A stretch of DNA of 37,183 bases from Candidatus Woesearchaeota archaeon (GTDB lineage Archaea; Nanobdellota; Nanobdellia; SCGC-AAA011-G17; GW2011-AR20): NCBI GenBank assembly GCA_016181245.1, contig JACOZR010000007.1, positions 1 to 37,183 on the forward strand, read 5' to 3'. Numbering within the stretch: the first letter of the stretch is position 1; each line of letters begins with the position of its first letter. The notes under the pieces are model-generated. The model did not search any database. It was given only the letters and a program-made list of their open reading frames with translations, and had not been told where the DNA came from. A program made the translations under genes and the position numbers. Positions 17,726 to 26,402 of this stretch are shown one piece after another.

Positions 17726-17751
17726 TTTTATTCTTTTCGCAAGTTTTTAAT
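17726..17751. promoter_or_regulatory. Divergent leaderless promoters, GINS operon and truD
   Basis: The reverse-strand box GAATAAAAG (about 17726-17735) is about 28 nt before the GINS ATG at 17702. The forward box TTTTTAAT (17744-17751) is 26 nt before ATG 17774 of truD. The two boxes are less than 10 nt apart, so the promoters may compete. Confidence 0.45.
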
Positions 17752-17773
17752 GCTCTTTATGATTGTTATTTTT

Positions 17774-18751
17774 ATGTATAAACTTAAACAAATTCCTGAA
17801 GACTTTATTGTAGAAGAGAATATACGCTTGGATTTAACAGATAAAGGAGATTATAGCTATTTTTCGATTGAAAAGAAGAACTGGAATACCAAAGATATTG
17901 TAAAGATTATAGCTAAAAGGTTGAACATACGGGAGAGAAGGATCAATATAGCAGGTATTAAAGATAAGATTGCTATAACCAAACAGTATATTTCTGTTTT
18001 TGGAATTAATCCTCAAAACTTAGCTAGAATTAAGATTAAAGATGTTAAGATTGAATTTATTGGATATGGAAATGAGAGAATTAAATTAGGGCAAACTAAT
18101 GGGAATAAGTTTGTTATTGTTGTTAGGAATTTAGATTCCAAAGGCAAAGAGATTAAGTTTATTGAAAACTATTTTGATGATCAAAGATTTGGAGGAAGAA
18201 ATCATTTATTGGGTGAAGCTTTGGTTAAAAAAGAATTTCGGAAATTCTGTTATATGCTTAGATTAAAATGGGAAGAAAATGACTACATTGGCGCGATTAG
18301 AAAGCTGAAGAAAGGTTTATTGACATTTTATATTAATTCTTATCAAAGTCTTTTATGGAATAAAGCTGTTTCTTTTTATGTTAATGAGGAGTATATTGGC
18401 TGCTTTTATGTTGATTACTCTGCTGGTAGATTTGTTTTTTGTTCTGGCAAAGTTGATAACATTAAAGTCCCGGTTTTAGGTTTTGGAACTGAGTTTAAAG
18501 ATAAAAAAATTTCTAAAATTTACAATGAAATTTTAAAAGAAGAAAAAATAAAACTAGAAGACTTTATTTTTAAAGAAATACCAGAGCTTGTTAGTGAGGG
18601 CGTTGATAGAGATTTGATTGTTCCTATTAAAGATTTAAAAGTTAAATATCTTGATGATGAAAGGAATAAAGGTAAGAAAAAAGCTGTATTAAGATTTAGC
18701 TTGCCTCCTGGAAGCTATGGGACTATTGTTGTGAAGAAAATGTTTAACTAG
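17774..18751 (+). CDS. truD: tRNA pseudouridine synthase TruD
   Basis: 325 residues from ATG 17774 (MYKLKQIPEDFIVEE), chosen over ATG 17750 because the TATA-like box lies at 17744-17751 and the family begins with this PEDFxVxE motif. The catalytic loop GIKDKIAITKQY contains the expected Asp (D64). NYFDDQRFGGRNHLLGEAL is the second TruD hallmark. Known role: isomerises U13 in tRNA. Archaeal TruD proteins often carry a larger insertion domain than is seen here, so this is a compact version. The 3' end overlaps the convergent membrane-protein gene by 63 bases. Confidence 0.9.
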   Translation: MYKLKQIPEDFIVEENIRLDLTDKGDYSYFSIEKKNWNTKDIVKIIAKRLNIRERRINIAGIKDKIAITKQYISVFGINPQNLARIKIKDVKIEFIGYGNERIKLGQTNGNKFVIVVRNLDSKGKEIKFIENYFDDQRFGGRNHLLGEALVKKEFRKFCYMLRLKWEENDYIGAIRKLKKGLLTFYINSYQSLLWNKAVSFYVNEEYIGCFYVDYSAGRFVFCSGKVDNIKVPVLGFGTEFKDKKISKIYNEILKEEKIKLEDFIFKEIPELVSEGVDRDLIVPIKDLKVKYLDDERNKGKKKAVLRFSLPPGSYGTIVVKKMFN

Positions 18752-19318
18752 ATTTCTACTAAGAAAGTTATTAATTCTTCCGTCTATCATTAAATGAAAA
18801 CTAAATCCAAGCATTCCAAAAATTGGAAGTATTGCCATTTTAATTGGCTCCTGCCATAAAATTGCGCCTACAATAAATAAGAATACCCCCCAAATAAAAA
18901 CAGTTTTATAATTATGAAAAGATTTTCCTTTTTTTGTGTAGAGTGGCTTCTTCCTTCCGTCTAAAATGTAATACATTATTACTGGGGCAAAAAATAATAA
19001 TGCATATTTTTCATACCATTTAGATTCAGCATTCTTTGTTTCTTTTATTAGAAAATCGGTATCTGGCAGGAAATTACTGTACAAGAATACTATTAAAGCG
19101 ATTACAAGAGACCCTAAAACATTCATTTTAAATAAAAATATTCCTGCCAAGATATACGCTATAGCTATTGGCAAAACTATTCTTTTAAATGCCCATCTTA
19201 AAAATCCAAAATGCTCCTTAATTTCATCTTCTATCTTTTGAAAATTAACGTAAGAAGGTATTTTCTTTGATATAAGTTCATCCCAGTAGATACTTAATTT
19301 TTTCTTAGTATTCTCCAT
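18689..19318 (-). CDS. Integral membrane protein, DUF457/YdjM-like
   Basis: 209 residues from ATG 19318 (MENTKKKLSIYWDELI). A TTG start at 19336 is less likely because a reverse TATA-like box at 19341-19350 is 26 nt before 19318. At least four hydrophobic helices. Motifs: FLPDTDFLI, GKSFHNYKTVFIWGVF and GMLGFSFHLMIDGRI, i.e. acidic and His residues at membrane edges as in the DUF457/YdjM putative membrane metal-dependent hydrolases. Function of that family is unproven. It is convergent with, and overlaps, the truD 3' end, and its upstream region faces the Lrp gene with a shared palindromic element. Confidence 0.75.
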   Translation of the reverse strand: MENTKKKLSIYWDELISKKIPSYVNFQKIEDEIKEHFGFLRWAFKRIVLPIAIAYILAGIFLFKMNVLGSLVIALIVFLYSNFLPDTDFLIKETKNAESKWYEKYALLFFAPVIMYYILDGRKKPLYTKKGKSFHNYKTVFIWGVFLFIVGAILWQEPIKMAILPIFGMLGFSFHLMIDGRINNFLSRNLVKHFLHNNSPIASRRQAKS

Positions 19319-19340
19319 AAATCTGGTAAATACCAATCAT

Positions 19341-19350
19341 TAATAAAATT
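19341..19350 (-). promoter_or_regulatory. TATA box for the 19318 membrane-protein gene
   Basis: AATTTTATTA on the minus strand, centred about 27 nt from ATG 19318 with no ribosome site between, consistent with a leaderless message. Confidence 0.5.
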
Positions 19351-19361
19351 TGTGATTATTT

Positions 19362-19408
19362 GTATCTGTTTAGTTGCTAAGGCAAATGCTTAGTAGCTAA
19401 ACGGATAC
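19362..19408. promoter_or_regulatory. Tandem palindromes / long inverted repeat, candidate Lrp operator
   Basis: Two copies of TTAG-N3-CTAA, at 19370-19380 and 19390-19400, have centres exactly 20 bp apart, about two helical turns. They sit within a 20-bp inverted repeat (19362-19381 and 19389-19408, 7-nt centre) whose three mismatches would be G-U pairs in RNA. The element lies almost midway between the TATA boxes of the divergent 19318 and 19454 genes. Confidence 0.6.
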
Positions 19409-19422
19409 TAAAAAACAAAATG

Positions 19423-19430
19423 TTTAAATA
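19423..19430 (+). promoter_or_regulatory. TATA box of the Lrp-led operon
   Basis: TTTAAATA is centred 27 nt before ATG 19454 and lies 14 bases downstream of the palindromic element. Confidence 0.6.
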
Positions 19431-19453
19431 TAAGTACCACTTTCATAATTATT

Positions 19454-19966
19454 ATGGGAAAAAATACCATAAAACTAACAATGAATGAGAAAAAGTTCCT
19501 TAATGCGGTATTGAAACATGGTAATGTAACAGACACGGTAATTTGTAAAGAAACTGGTTTGAGTAAATCCAGTTGTTCAAGGATAAGGAGAAAATTAGAA
19601 GGGACTTTAATCTCTGAATATATCCCAATAATTAATTTAAATAAAGTAGGGATAGATGTTTTTTTAGTTTTAACTTTTCAATGGACTGCTTTTGATAACG
19701 AGCAATTAACAAAAAAAACTTTTTCTGATTTTAAAAGAGACCCGAATGTAATATTTTTAGCTAGTGGAGAAGGATCAACTTCAGGTACAGTTATGTTTAT
19801 TGCTTTTGAGGATTTAGAAGGTTATCATTCATATCTTAAAGAATTTAGAAAAAAATATGGAAAATATGCTCATCAAATTAATACTCTTTTACTCCCTTCA
19901 AAGGATGTCATTAAAAATGATTTCACGGAAGTAATTAGAGAAGTAATTGGAGGTAAACAAAAATGA
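19454..19966 (+). CDS. Lrp/AsnC-like transcriptional regulator
   Basis: 170 residues. The N-terminal helix-turn-helix (residues about 9-55: LTMNEKKFLNAVLKHGNVTD, then ICKETGLSKSSCSRIRRKLE) is followed by an Lrp-like linker (SEYIPIINLNKVGIDVFLVL) and a shortened alpha/beta ligand-binding region (VIFLASGEGSTSGTVMFIAF). Leaderless start at ATG 19454. Its stop overlaps the ATG of the next gene (ATGA, 19963-19966), making it the first gene of the surface-protein operon to about 25505. It probably binds the tandem palindromes just upstream and so regulates itself, the operon and perhaps the divergent membrane protein. Confidence 0.8.
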   Translation: MGKNTIKLTMNEKKFLNAVLKHGNVTDTVICKETGLSKSSCSRIRRKLEGTLISEYIPIINLNKVGIDVFLVLTFQWTAFDNEQLTKKTFSDFKRDPNVIFLASGEGSTSGTVMFIAFEDLEGYHSYLKEFRKKYGKYAHQINTLLLPSKDVIKNDFTEVIREVIGGKQK

Positions 19967-21961
19967 ATAAAAATCTATCAAAGTGTTTGGTAATTTTCTT
20001 AGCTATGTTTTTAGTTGTTATTGGACAAGTTCAAGCTCTAGCTGAATTTGATGCTAATGCACAACAACCAAGTAAATTTCAATGGGGAGAAACTAAACAG
20101 ATTAGTATAAATATACAGTGTGATAATAGTGCACAATCCTGTAGATGTAAAGCTTATTGGGATAATGCATGGTCATCTGAGTTTCTTATTAATCCACAAA
20201 GTAGTACTACTCGATACGCCTCTGTAACAGCGCCTTCTTCTAGTCAAGGAAGCGCATCTTACAATTATAAGGTGGGTTGTAATGAATATTGGGATTCAAC
20301 TTATGTTTACGGTAAATTACCCCACTGATGCTCAATGGGCACAATACCAGGCAGAGTTACAAGCAAAGGCCCAAGCAGAATCGGCTAAAAATGGTGCAAG
20401 CAGTGCAATAAGTGGTGCTAATTCTGCAATCAATAGTGCTCAAAGTAGAATTAATGAAGCCTCTGGAATAGGTGCTGATATTAGTTCAGCAACCCAGTAT
20501 GTTAATTCTGCCCAATCTGATTATTCAAGTGCCAATACTTTATTATCTTCAGGAAATAGTGCCTTTAGTTCTGGAGATTATTCAAGTGCGACTTCTTATT
20601 ATCAACAAGCACAATCAAAAGCAAGTTCTGCTCAATCAAGTGCTTCACAAGCAAAGAGCCAAGTTGATTCAATTATAGAGGAATATAACAGAAAGAAAAC
20701 AGAAGCTCAAAATAAAGTATCTGATTCTAATTCCGCAATTGATACAGCAAAACAAAGAATAGATGCTGGAGACAAAGTAATAGGAGATGCTACTATAATA
20801 GGATTAGATACAGCGCAAGCAAAGGCTGACATCGCTACTGCTAGATCTAAAATTGATACGGCAGAAGATTATTATAAAGAAGCTTCTAACTTATTTTCTA
20901 CAGGTAATTTTGAGGGTGCCAAAAGTAAAGCACAATCTGCAATTGATTTATCTAATCAAGCAGAAAATTTAGCAACAATTGCTTATAATACCCTAAATGA
21001 AAGGCTAACTGTTGCTGGGGAATCTTCTAAAGCAATCCTTAATGCTAATTCTGAAATCAGTCAAATGAATGAAATATTAACAAAAATGGATTATATTGTG
21101 AGAAGCACTGAAAAATGGGGAGTGGATTTAACAGAAACAAAATCTGTTGTTACTACCTCTAAAACAAATGTTGATAATGCAGAAGATTTATTATCTCAAT
21201 CAAAGAATAGGCAATCCTCTGGTTCTTTTAATGATGCTGTAAACTTTGCAAATCAAGCTATGGACAAAGCTGCAAGTTCAAGGAATAGATTAGATACTAT
21301 GACAAACACAATTTCTTTAAGTACACAAGATGCATTAGAAAAAGCTTATTTAGGTTTACAAGTAAAAATACAGGAAGCAGAATCAGAGGTTAAGTCTGCA
21401 CAAGAAACATATGGAGCAACACCAAACCTAATAGTTGATGCTCAAAACGATCTTTCAGAAGCTAAAAAATCTCTAACAGAATCACAAAAACAAATTGAAA
21501 GTGTTAAAACTGCTTCTGGATTAATACCATTATTAGAAAAAGCTGATACAGCATTTAAGTTACTAGATACTACTGAAGAAAAAATTACAAGTGCAATAGC
21601 TAATGCTAAGAGTGCAAAACTAGGTCTAACTAAAAAGATAGCAATTGGTGCAGCTATTGCTACAGCTGCAGGCGGTGGAGGATTCTTGTATTATAGAAGC
21701 AGAAAAAAGAAAAAACAAAAACATGAAAAATCTGAGGAGCATAAAGAAGCGAAGAAAGAAGAGGTAAAAGAAAGTAAAGAAGAGGGAGCTAAAGAAAAAA
21801 TAGGAGAAAGAAATGAAACTAAAGAAAAAGAACTTAAAAAAGAAAAAATCGACAAAAAAGAAGAACCTCTAAAAAATTGCCCTAAGTGTAATGCCAAACT
21901 TAAGAAAGGTCAGAAATTTTGTAATGAATGTGGAGAAAAACTAGTTAAAGGCTACGAATAA
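19963..21961 (+). CDS. Coiled-coil membrane protein with zinc ribbon, frameshifted in the C-run at 20320
   Basis: Two overlapping frames read as one protein. The 5' frame (19963-20328) encodes a signal peptide (LVIFLAMFLVVIGQVQALA) and a Cys-containing extracellular domain (CDNSAQSCRCKAYWDNAW), ending at a TGA right after CCCC at 20320-20323. The other frame continues from there with DAQWAQYQAELQAKAQAE to 21961. Reading only three of the four Cs joins GKLP to TDAQWAQY. The 3' part is about 400 residues of Ala/Ser-rich coiled coil (SSAISGANSAINSAQSRI), then a transmembrane helix (KIAIGAAIATAAGGGGFLYY), a Lys/Glu-rich cytosolic tail and a C-terminal zinc ribbon (NCPKCNAKL...FCNECGEKL). The operon position and ATGA overlap with the regulator support a single gene. 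The frameshift may be a mutation, programmed +1 slippage, or a sequencing error. Confidence 0.75.
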
Positions 21962-21962
21962 A

Positions 21963-22529
21963 ATGTTATACCTAACTTTAATCACATTTGGAGTATTTGT
22001 GTTATTTTGGTTAGGTGACTTATACCTTACCTTAAAAACAGTAAAACATTTAGGGAGGCATATAGAAATAAACCCCATTATCAAATTTGTTTTAAAGGGG
22101 AGAAGAAAATTAATCTATTTATTTAAGCCTATTGAATTGATAGCGTTCTTATACTTAATTTGGTTTTTAAATAAGTTTGAAGGAGTAATTCCTTTCTATA
22201 TTTTATTGATGTTTATTTTATTCTACGCCTTATTAGTTGTTAATAATGCTCATGTTTTTTATAAAGTAACGAGAAAAGAAAGTGGTGCCTTTAAAGTTGT
22301 CTTTATCGGACTAACAATAGCAATGTTATTTTTTATTTACCTCAATTATTTATTATATTTAGACCTTGGAATATCTTATAATGCTTTATCTAGATCAAAT
22401 GATAGGTATAATGAATTATTTTGGCAATGTAAGGAAAGAAATAATTCTATTAATGCGCCAGAACCACAAGATCTCAAAACAGCATTTCCTGAGCTTGATT
22501 TACCAATAAGAAGGAGTGGTTTAGAATGA
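21963..22529 (+). CDS. Multi-pass membrane protein, DUF5658-like
   Basis: 188 residues with four hydrophobic helices (about 3-18, 47-67, 74-93, 108-130). The first contains WLGDLYLTLKTVKHLG then EINPIIKFVL, the D...T...G...E-NP pattern of the small DUF5658-type membrane family. The soluble C-terminus (NELFWQCKERNNSINAPEPQ) probably faces outside or the cytosol. It begins 1 base after the preceding stop and overlaps the following lipoprotein gene by ATGA. Function not established; likely a membrane component of this operon. Confidence 0.65.
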   Translation: MLYLTLITFGVFVLFWLGDLYLTLKTVKHLGRHIEINPIIKFVLKGRRKLIYLFKPIELIAFLYLIWFLNKFEGVIPFYILLMFILFYALLVVNNAHVFYKVTRKESGAFKVVFIGLTIAMLFFIYLNYLLYLDLGISYNALSRSNDRYNELFWQCKERNNSINAPEPQDLKTAFPELDLPIRRSGLE

Positions 22530-22981
22530 ATAAATATATTGTACTCTCAATACTAATTTTAATTGTCTTCCTAGCAGGATGTAATCATAATCCTGTTAAT
22601 CCTCCTGATGATTCTTATAAGCCTTCTATGGAATTAACACTTAATAAGGATTTAATAAATGTAAGAAGTGATACAACATCAGAAACTATTATTATAACCT
22701 TGATAAAAAAAGACTCTAAAAAAGTACAATCCTCTTTTATTATAGAATTAATATCCCCTGAAAAAGAATTTATTTATTTTGTTGACGATGCAAATAAACC
22801 AATAGATAAAATTAATACTACTCTATTTGAACATGTAGAGGATAGGCAGTTATATGACTTTAAAGTATATGCAAAAAAAGACCCACAAAAAGATTCAGTG
22901 GAATATACACTAAATTTCAAACTGTTATATAATGGAGAAGGAATAGGTACTATGCCTAATTTAAAAGCGAGGGTTATATAA
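22526..22981 (+). CDS. Small lipoprotein, unknown
   Basis: 151 residues. MNKYIVLSILILIVFLAGCNH is a signal peptide with a classical LAGC lipobox (Cys 19). The mature part is a single beta-rich domain (SMELTLNKDLINVRSDTTSE, EYTLNFKLLYNGEGIG), of the Ig-like or CARDB type. It overlaps the 21963 gene by 4 bases and is followed by the peptidase gene after 1 base. Probably surface-tethered next to the metallopeptidase. Confidence 0.7.
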   Translation: MNKYIVLSILILIVFLAGCNHNPVNPPDDSYKPSMELTLNKDLINVRSDTTSETIIITLIKKDSKKVQSSFIIELISPEKEFIYFVDDANKPIDKINTTLFEHVEDRQLYDFKVYAKKDPQKDSVEYTLNFKLLYNGEGIGTMPNLKARVI

Positions 22982-22982
22982 G

Positions 22983-24908
22983 ATGAAAATATACTTAATA
23001 GGATTATTAGCAATTTTATTGTTATCCTCTGTAACTTCAGCCACAACAAATTTAGATTTTAGATTGGATGTTGAAGAAAAAGGATTTTACCCAAATGAAA
23101 AGATACCTCTTAATGTTACTATAATTAATCGAGATGCAACATTTGCAGCTAGAGATGCTGAATTAACTGTAAACATAGGAGATAGGTTTTATACTTTTGA
23201 TTTAGGAAACCTTAAACCAGGTGAAATGTTTCAAAAAGAGATAACACTACCAGAATTTTCCACTGGGACACACGGTATAAAGGGGGAGATTAATTATACT
23301 GGAATTTTAGATGAAAGATTTGTTGAAATGAGTTATGGTTCATTTGAAGTTTTATTTCCACCAATCGAAAGATACCCCAGAAATGTTTATGTTTCTGCTT
23401 ATGATTTACCCGAAAAAATAATTAGCGGCAAAGAATATGATGTTAGTATAACCATAACTAATGATTGGGAAGTAAGTGCTGATTTATTAATAGAATTTGG
23501 TTCTATTGATGAATTCTTTGAAGAAAAAACTAAATTAGAACCTGGTGAAAGTGCCACAGTAAAAATGGAAGTTAAATTTGATAATCCAGGAGTTTCTCTT
23601 ATAGAAGCAAGAGCTTATGCATTAATTAATGGAGAAAAATACTTGCTTAATTACAGGGGAAAGAAAACTTATGTCCAAGGAGAAAGAGAAGCTAAGCTTA
23701 TTTTTGATAGAATTGAATTAATTAATGAAGGGGATAATAAAATAAATCAAGAAGATAGTGTTAAATATAAGGTTTTTATTAAAAATGATGGGGATACAGC
23801 AACGGATGTAAAAGGAGAGTTATCTTCAAATATACAAAAAATAAATATTTCAGATTCAAGTGTTTCTTATGTAACAATAGCAAATAAAGATAGTTTTGCA
23901 CCTTCTGAAGATGTATTTGAGATGGAGACTAAAGGAATAGAAACGGGTGATTATGAACTAAATTTAAAGTTAAGTTATATTGATTCTGAAAACAGAGAAA
24001 AAGAAATTAAAGTGCCAATTAGTGTAAATGAGGGTGGGGATATTTGTACAAAAAATACAGATTGTTTAGATACTCAAACATGTGAAAACAGTCAATGCAA
24101 GGAGATTAAATGTGTTGATGGATTTATTAAAAATAGAGAATGTATAAAATATGAATGTGCAAGAGATTCTCAATGTTCAGATATCCAAATTTGTAATTTA
24201 CAAATACATAAATGTATTGAAAAAAGTGGATGTATAAAAATATTAGATAATGGAGATAGTAGCACAAAGGCAGACATAGCTTTTGTAGGAGATGGTTATA
24301 TTGATTTAAATAACCTAAAGGAAGATGTATTAAAATTAGTAGACTATGATGGAAAATTCAATGGACTTATGTCAGTTGAACCATTTAAATCAAATAAAAA
24401 TAAATTTAATATTTGGATGATAAAGGCGGATAATAAAATCGGTTATCAAAATGGAAAACCTAATTATAACGATGCTATGTCTATTGTGGCTCAATGCACA
24501 AGTGCAGATTATACTTTAGTAATTTCAAAAAAAGAATATAGGTCTTATTGTTATTTTGGTACCCCTTGTTTTAATTCTGTTGGAAACCCACTTGATACAT
24601 ATTCTGGAAGATTAATACTACACGAATTTGGACATGGGTTTGCGCATTTAACGGATGAGTATAGTGAGGTAGGAAAACCAAGATACCCAAGAGAGCCTAA
24701 TTGCGCTCCAGATATTCAAACGGCAAAGACATGGTGGGGAGATCTTGAAGGGAAAGAAGGAGTTGGTTATTATGGGGGGTGTAGTTATGCACCAGAAAAT
24801 ATAAGACCGACAAAGAATTCCATAATGTTTCATCATTGGGTGTTAAAGGATGATTATTACCCAGTTAATGAAAGAAAAATATTAGAGGTAATAAATAAAT
24901 ACTCTTAG
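22983..24908 (+). CDS. Secreted M64-type (IgA peptidase-like) zinc metallopeptidase
   Basis: 641 residues. Signal peptide MKIYLIGLLAILLLSSVTSA. Two to three CARDB/Ig-like domains (about 20-360, with repeats VNIGDRF, NDWEVSADLLIEFGS, KNDGDTATDVKGEL). A Cys-rich module (about 360-420) with spacing C-x5-C-x5-C-x4-C. The C-terminal domain carries the zinc site HEFGHGFAHLTDEY (His, Glu, His and the later Asp/Glu-Tyr), i.e. the HExxHxxxxLxDEY signature of peptidase family M64, with the preceding ADIAFVGDGY that opens that domain. No transmembrane helix at the C-terminus, so it is secreted or held by partners. It starts 1 base after the lipoprotein stop, in the Lrp-led operon. Confidence 0.85.
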   Translation: MKIYLIGLLAILLLSSVTSATTNLDFRLDVEEKGFYPNEKIPLNVTIINRDATFAARDAELTVNIGDRFYTFDLGNLKPGEMFQKEITLPEFSTGTHGIKGEINYTGILDERFVEMSYGSFEVLFPPIERYPRNVYVSAYDLPEKIISGKEYDVSITITNDWEVSADLLIEFGSIDEFFEEKTKLEPGESATVKMEVKFDNPGVSLIEARAYALINGEKYLLNYRGKKTYVQGEREAKLIFDRIELINEGDNKINQEDSVKYKVFIKNDGDTATDVKGELSSNIQKINISDSSVSYVTIANKDSFAPSEDVFEMETKGIETGDYELNLKLSYIDSENREKEIKVPISVNEGGDICTKNTDCLDTQTCENSQCKEIKCVDGFIKNRECIKYECARDSQCSDIQICNLQIHKCIEKSGCIKILDNGDSSTKADIAFVGDGYIDLNNLKEDVLKLVDYDGKFNGLMSVEPFKSNKNKFNIWMIKADNKIGYQNGKPNYNDAMSIVAQCTSADYTLVISKKEYRSYCYFGTPCFNSVGNPLDTYSGRLILHEFGHGFAHLTDEYSEVGKPRYPREPNCAPDIQTAKTWWGDLEGKEGVGYYGGCSYAPENIRPTKNSIMFHHWVLKDDYYPVNERKILEVINKYS

Positions 24909-24912
24909 GAGG
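24907..24912 (+). promoter_or_regulatory. Strong ribosome binding site overlapping a stop codon
   Basis: AGGAGG begins inside the TAG of the peptidase gene and fixes ATG 24918 as the start of the next cistron. It contrasts with the leaderless first genes. Confidence 0.6.
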
Positions 24913-24917
24913 ACAAA

Positions 24918-25505
24918 ATGAATAAAAAATTGTTTATAAGTGCTCTGTTTATTGTACTTTTATCCATTACAATGATTAATGCACAATTAGAGAATGTTGT
25001 TTTATCTTTAACATTAAAATATGATAATGGAAAAATAATGCACGAAGAAACAAAATTGATTAGCGGTTCTCCCCCAGATAGAATAAACCAACCAATAAAT
25101 GGATATACGGCTAAAATACTTTCTTTCAAAAATGAATTACTTTACTCTTTTAAATTTCCAATAGAATTAATACCATTAAGTGCTTTAGACCCTTCTTGGT
25201 TTGATGATGAAGGCAATCAGATTTTCTTTCCCAACGAAACTGTAGAATCTTTAAAAAAACTGACATTTATTTTGAATTTTCCTTTTTTTAATAATGCAAA
25301 ATATATTGAAATATATTCTCCTGAAGATAGTTTAATTTTGACAGTTGATATTTCTAAATTTGCTTTATGTAATCAGAATAAGATTTGTGATAGTGATGAA
25401 TCAAAAGAACTCTGCCCAGATGATTGTTCAAATGTAGATGTATCTTATGAAAAAATATCTTTCTGGCAAAGAATTATTAATTGGATAAAATCTCTTTTTA
25501 GTTAG
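24918..25505 (+). CDS. Secreted protein with C-terminal Cys motif, unknown
   Basis: 195 residues. MNKKLFISALFIVLLSITMINA is a signal peptide. The middle is beta-rich. The tail has CNQNKICDSDESKELCPDDC, a C-x5-C-x8-C-x3-C motif common in archaeal secreted proteins. It ends in an aromatic amphipathic helix (FWQRIINWIKSLFS) that could bind the membrane surface. AGGAGG at 24907-24912 overlaps the peptidase stop and sits 5 nt before the ATG, so translation is by Shine-Dalgarno as a downstream cistron. Probably works with the M64 peptidase. Confidence 0.7.
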   Translation: MNKKLFISALFIVLLSITMINAQLENVVLSLTLKYDNGKIMHEETKLISGSPPDRINQPINGYTAKILSFKNELLYSFKFPIELIPLSALDPSWFDDEGNQIFFPNETVESLKKLTFILNFPFFNNAKYIEIYSPEDSLILTVDISKFALCNQNKICDSDESKELCPDDCSNVDVSYEKISFWQRIINWIKSLFS

Positions 25506-25512
25506 ATATTTA

Positions 25513-25965
25513 ATGCTCATGGCAAGGTGTATTAAGTGCAATTACCTTTTGGTGTTATTGCCTAAACGAAACAAATACAAATGCCCAAGGTGTAGTAGTT
25601 TATTTCCAGAGAAGGAAATTGATAACAAAGAATTCAGAATTTACAATCAACGACAAAGAGATATCGATAGAGAAGAATTAGAGTTCGAAATTAAACAGTA
25701 TAAAGAAGAGAAACTAAAAAGAAGATTAGAAAGACAGAAAAAATTACAGAAAAAACTCTGGAGACAAAATAATAATGAACATTATAGAGAATGGAAGAAA
25801 CAACACAGATTAAAACAAATAGAGAAGATAAGACAGCAAGATAGAATACAGTTTTGGAGAAAGCAACAGAAGGCATTAGTACTACAAAGGTTGGAAAATG
25901 AGCAATATAAGGCTTCTAAGCATGGAATTCGCAGTTCAGGTTCCACTTACTTAACTAATGATTAA
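25513..25965 (+). CDS. Zinc-ribbon protein with long basic helix
   Basis: 150 residues (ATG 25513, or ATG 25519 with MARCIKC). The N-terminal zinc ribbon CIKCNYLLVLL...YKCPRCSSLF is followed by FRIYNQRQRDIDREEL and a very basic, charged helical stretch (EEKLKRRLERQKKLQKKLWR). The architecture suggests a nucleic-acid or ribosome-associated protein. It starts 7 bases after the preceding stop. Function unknown. Confidence 0.65.
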   Translation: MLMARCIKCNYLLVLLPKRNKYKCPRCSSLFPEKEIDNKEFRIYNQRQRDIDREELEFEIKQYKEEKLKRRLERQKKLQKKLWRQNNNEHYREWKKQHRLKQIEKIRQQDRIQFWRKQQKALVLQRLENEQYKASKHGIRSSGSTYLTND

Positions 25966-25989
25966 AACAAAAACAAAATAAATTTGAAA

Positions 25990-26271
25990 CTACCTACCCT
26001 TTTGGAACTCTTCGTCTTTTCCTTTGTGCCAACCGAAATGCCCTGCTAATTTTGCATCGACTTTTGCTATATTGTTATTGAGATGAAGCAGATAGCCACC
26101 AATACCAAAACTGATTGTAAGATTGAATATCACTAAGGCGAGAATTATTTCTTCAATTGCCCAACTTCCTCCCAGTAAAATTCCAAGTATCTGTATGACC
26201 AAAATTGCGGCCAGGATATATGCAATAATCTGGCTTATGATGTAGAATATTTCTCCTATGCTCTTTTTCAT
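25990..26271 (-). CDS. Small two-helix membrane protein (module copy 1)
   Basis: 93 residues with two transmembrane helices (about 9-33 and 40-62) separated by ILLGGSWAIEEI, then a charged cytosolic tail (HFGWHKGKDEEFQKGR). Its ATG lies 2 bases after the stop of the tiny 26274-26381 gene. The helix-turn-helix plan with a short G-x-S motif in the turn is shared with the 28259 protein (KITGHSPADIT), indicating a diverged duplicate. Function unknown. Confidence 0.65.
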   Translation of the reverse strand: MKKSIGEIFYIISQIIAYILAAILVIQILGILLGGSWAIEEIILALVIFNLTISFGIGGYLLHLNNNIAKVDAKLAGHFGWHKGKDEEFQKGR

Positions 26272-26273
26272 TG

Positions 26274-26381
26274 TTAACCACTACCCAGTCTTTTTATTAG
26301 AAGAATTGTTGCGAGAATTATGATTATGAAAAGAACTATTAATAGAATTAGAAGTGAATTACTTATTCCTCTTTTTTTCAT
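26274..26381 (-). CDS. 35-residue single-helix membrane protein
   Basis: MKKRGISNSLLILLIVLF opens one long transmembrane helix ending LLIKRLGSG, with positive residues at both ends. ATG 26381 is about 26 nt downstream of a reverse TATA-like box at 26403-26410. It is immediately upstream of the 25990 gene on the same strand, the same arrangement as 28521-28634 before 28259. Confidence 0.55.
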   Translation of the reverse strand: MKKRGISNSLLILLIVLFIIIILATILLIKRLGSG

Positions 26382-26402
26382 ACTTATAAAAAACTACTTT
26401 CT

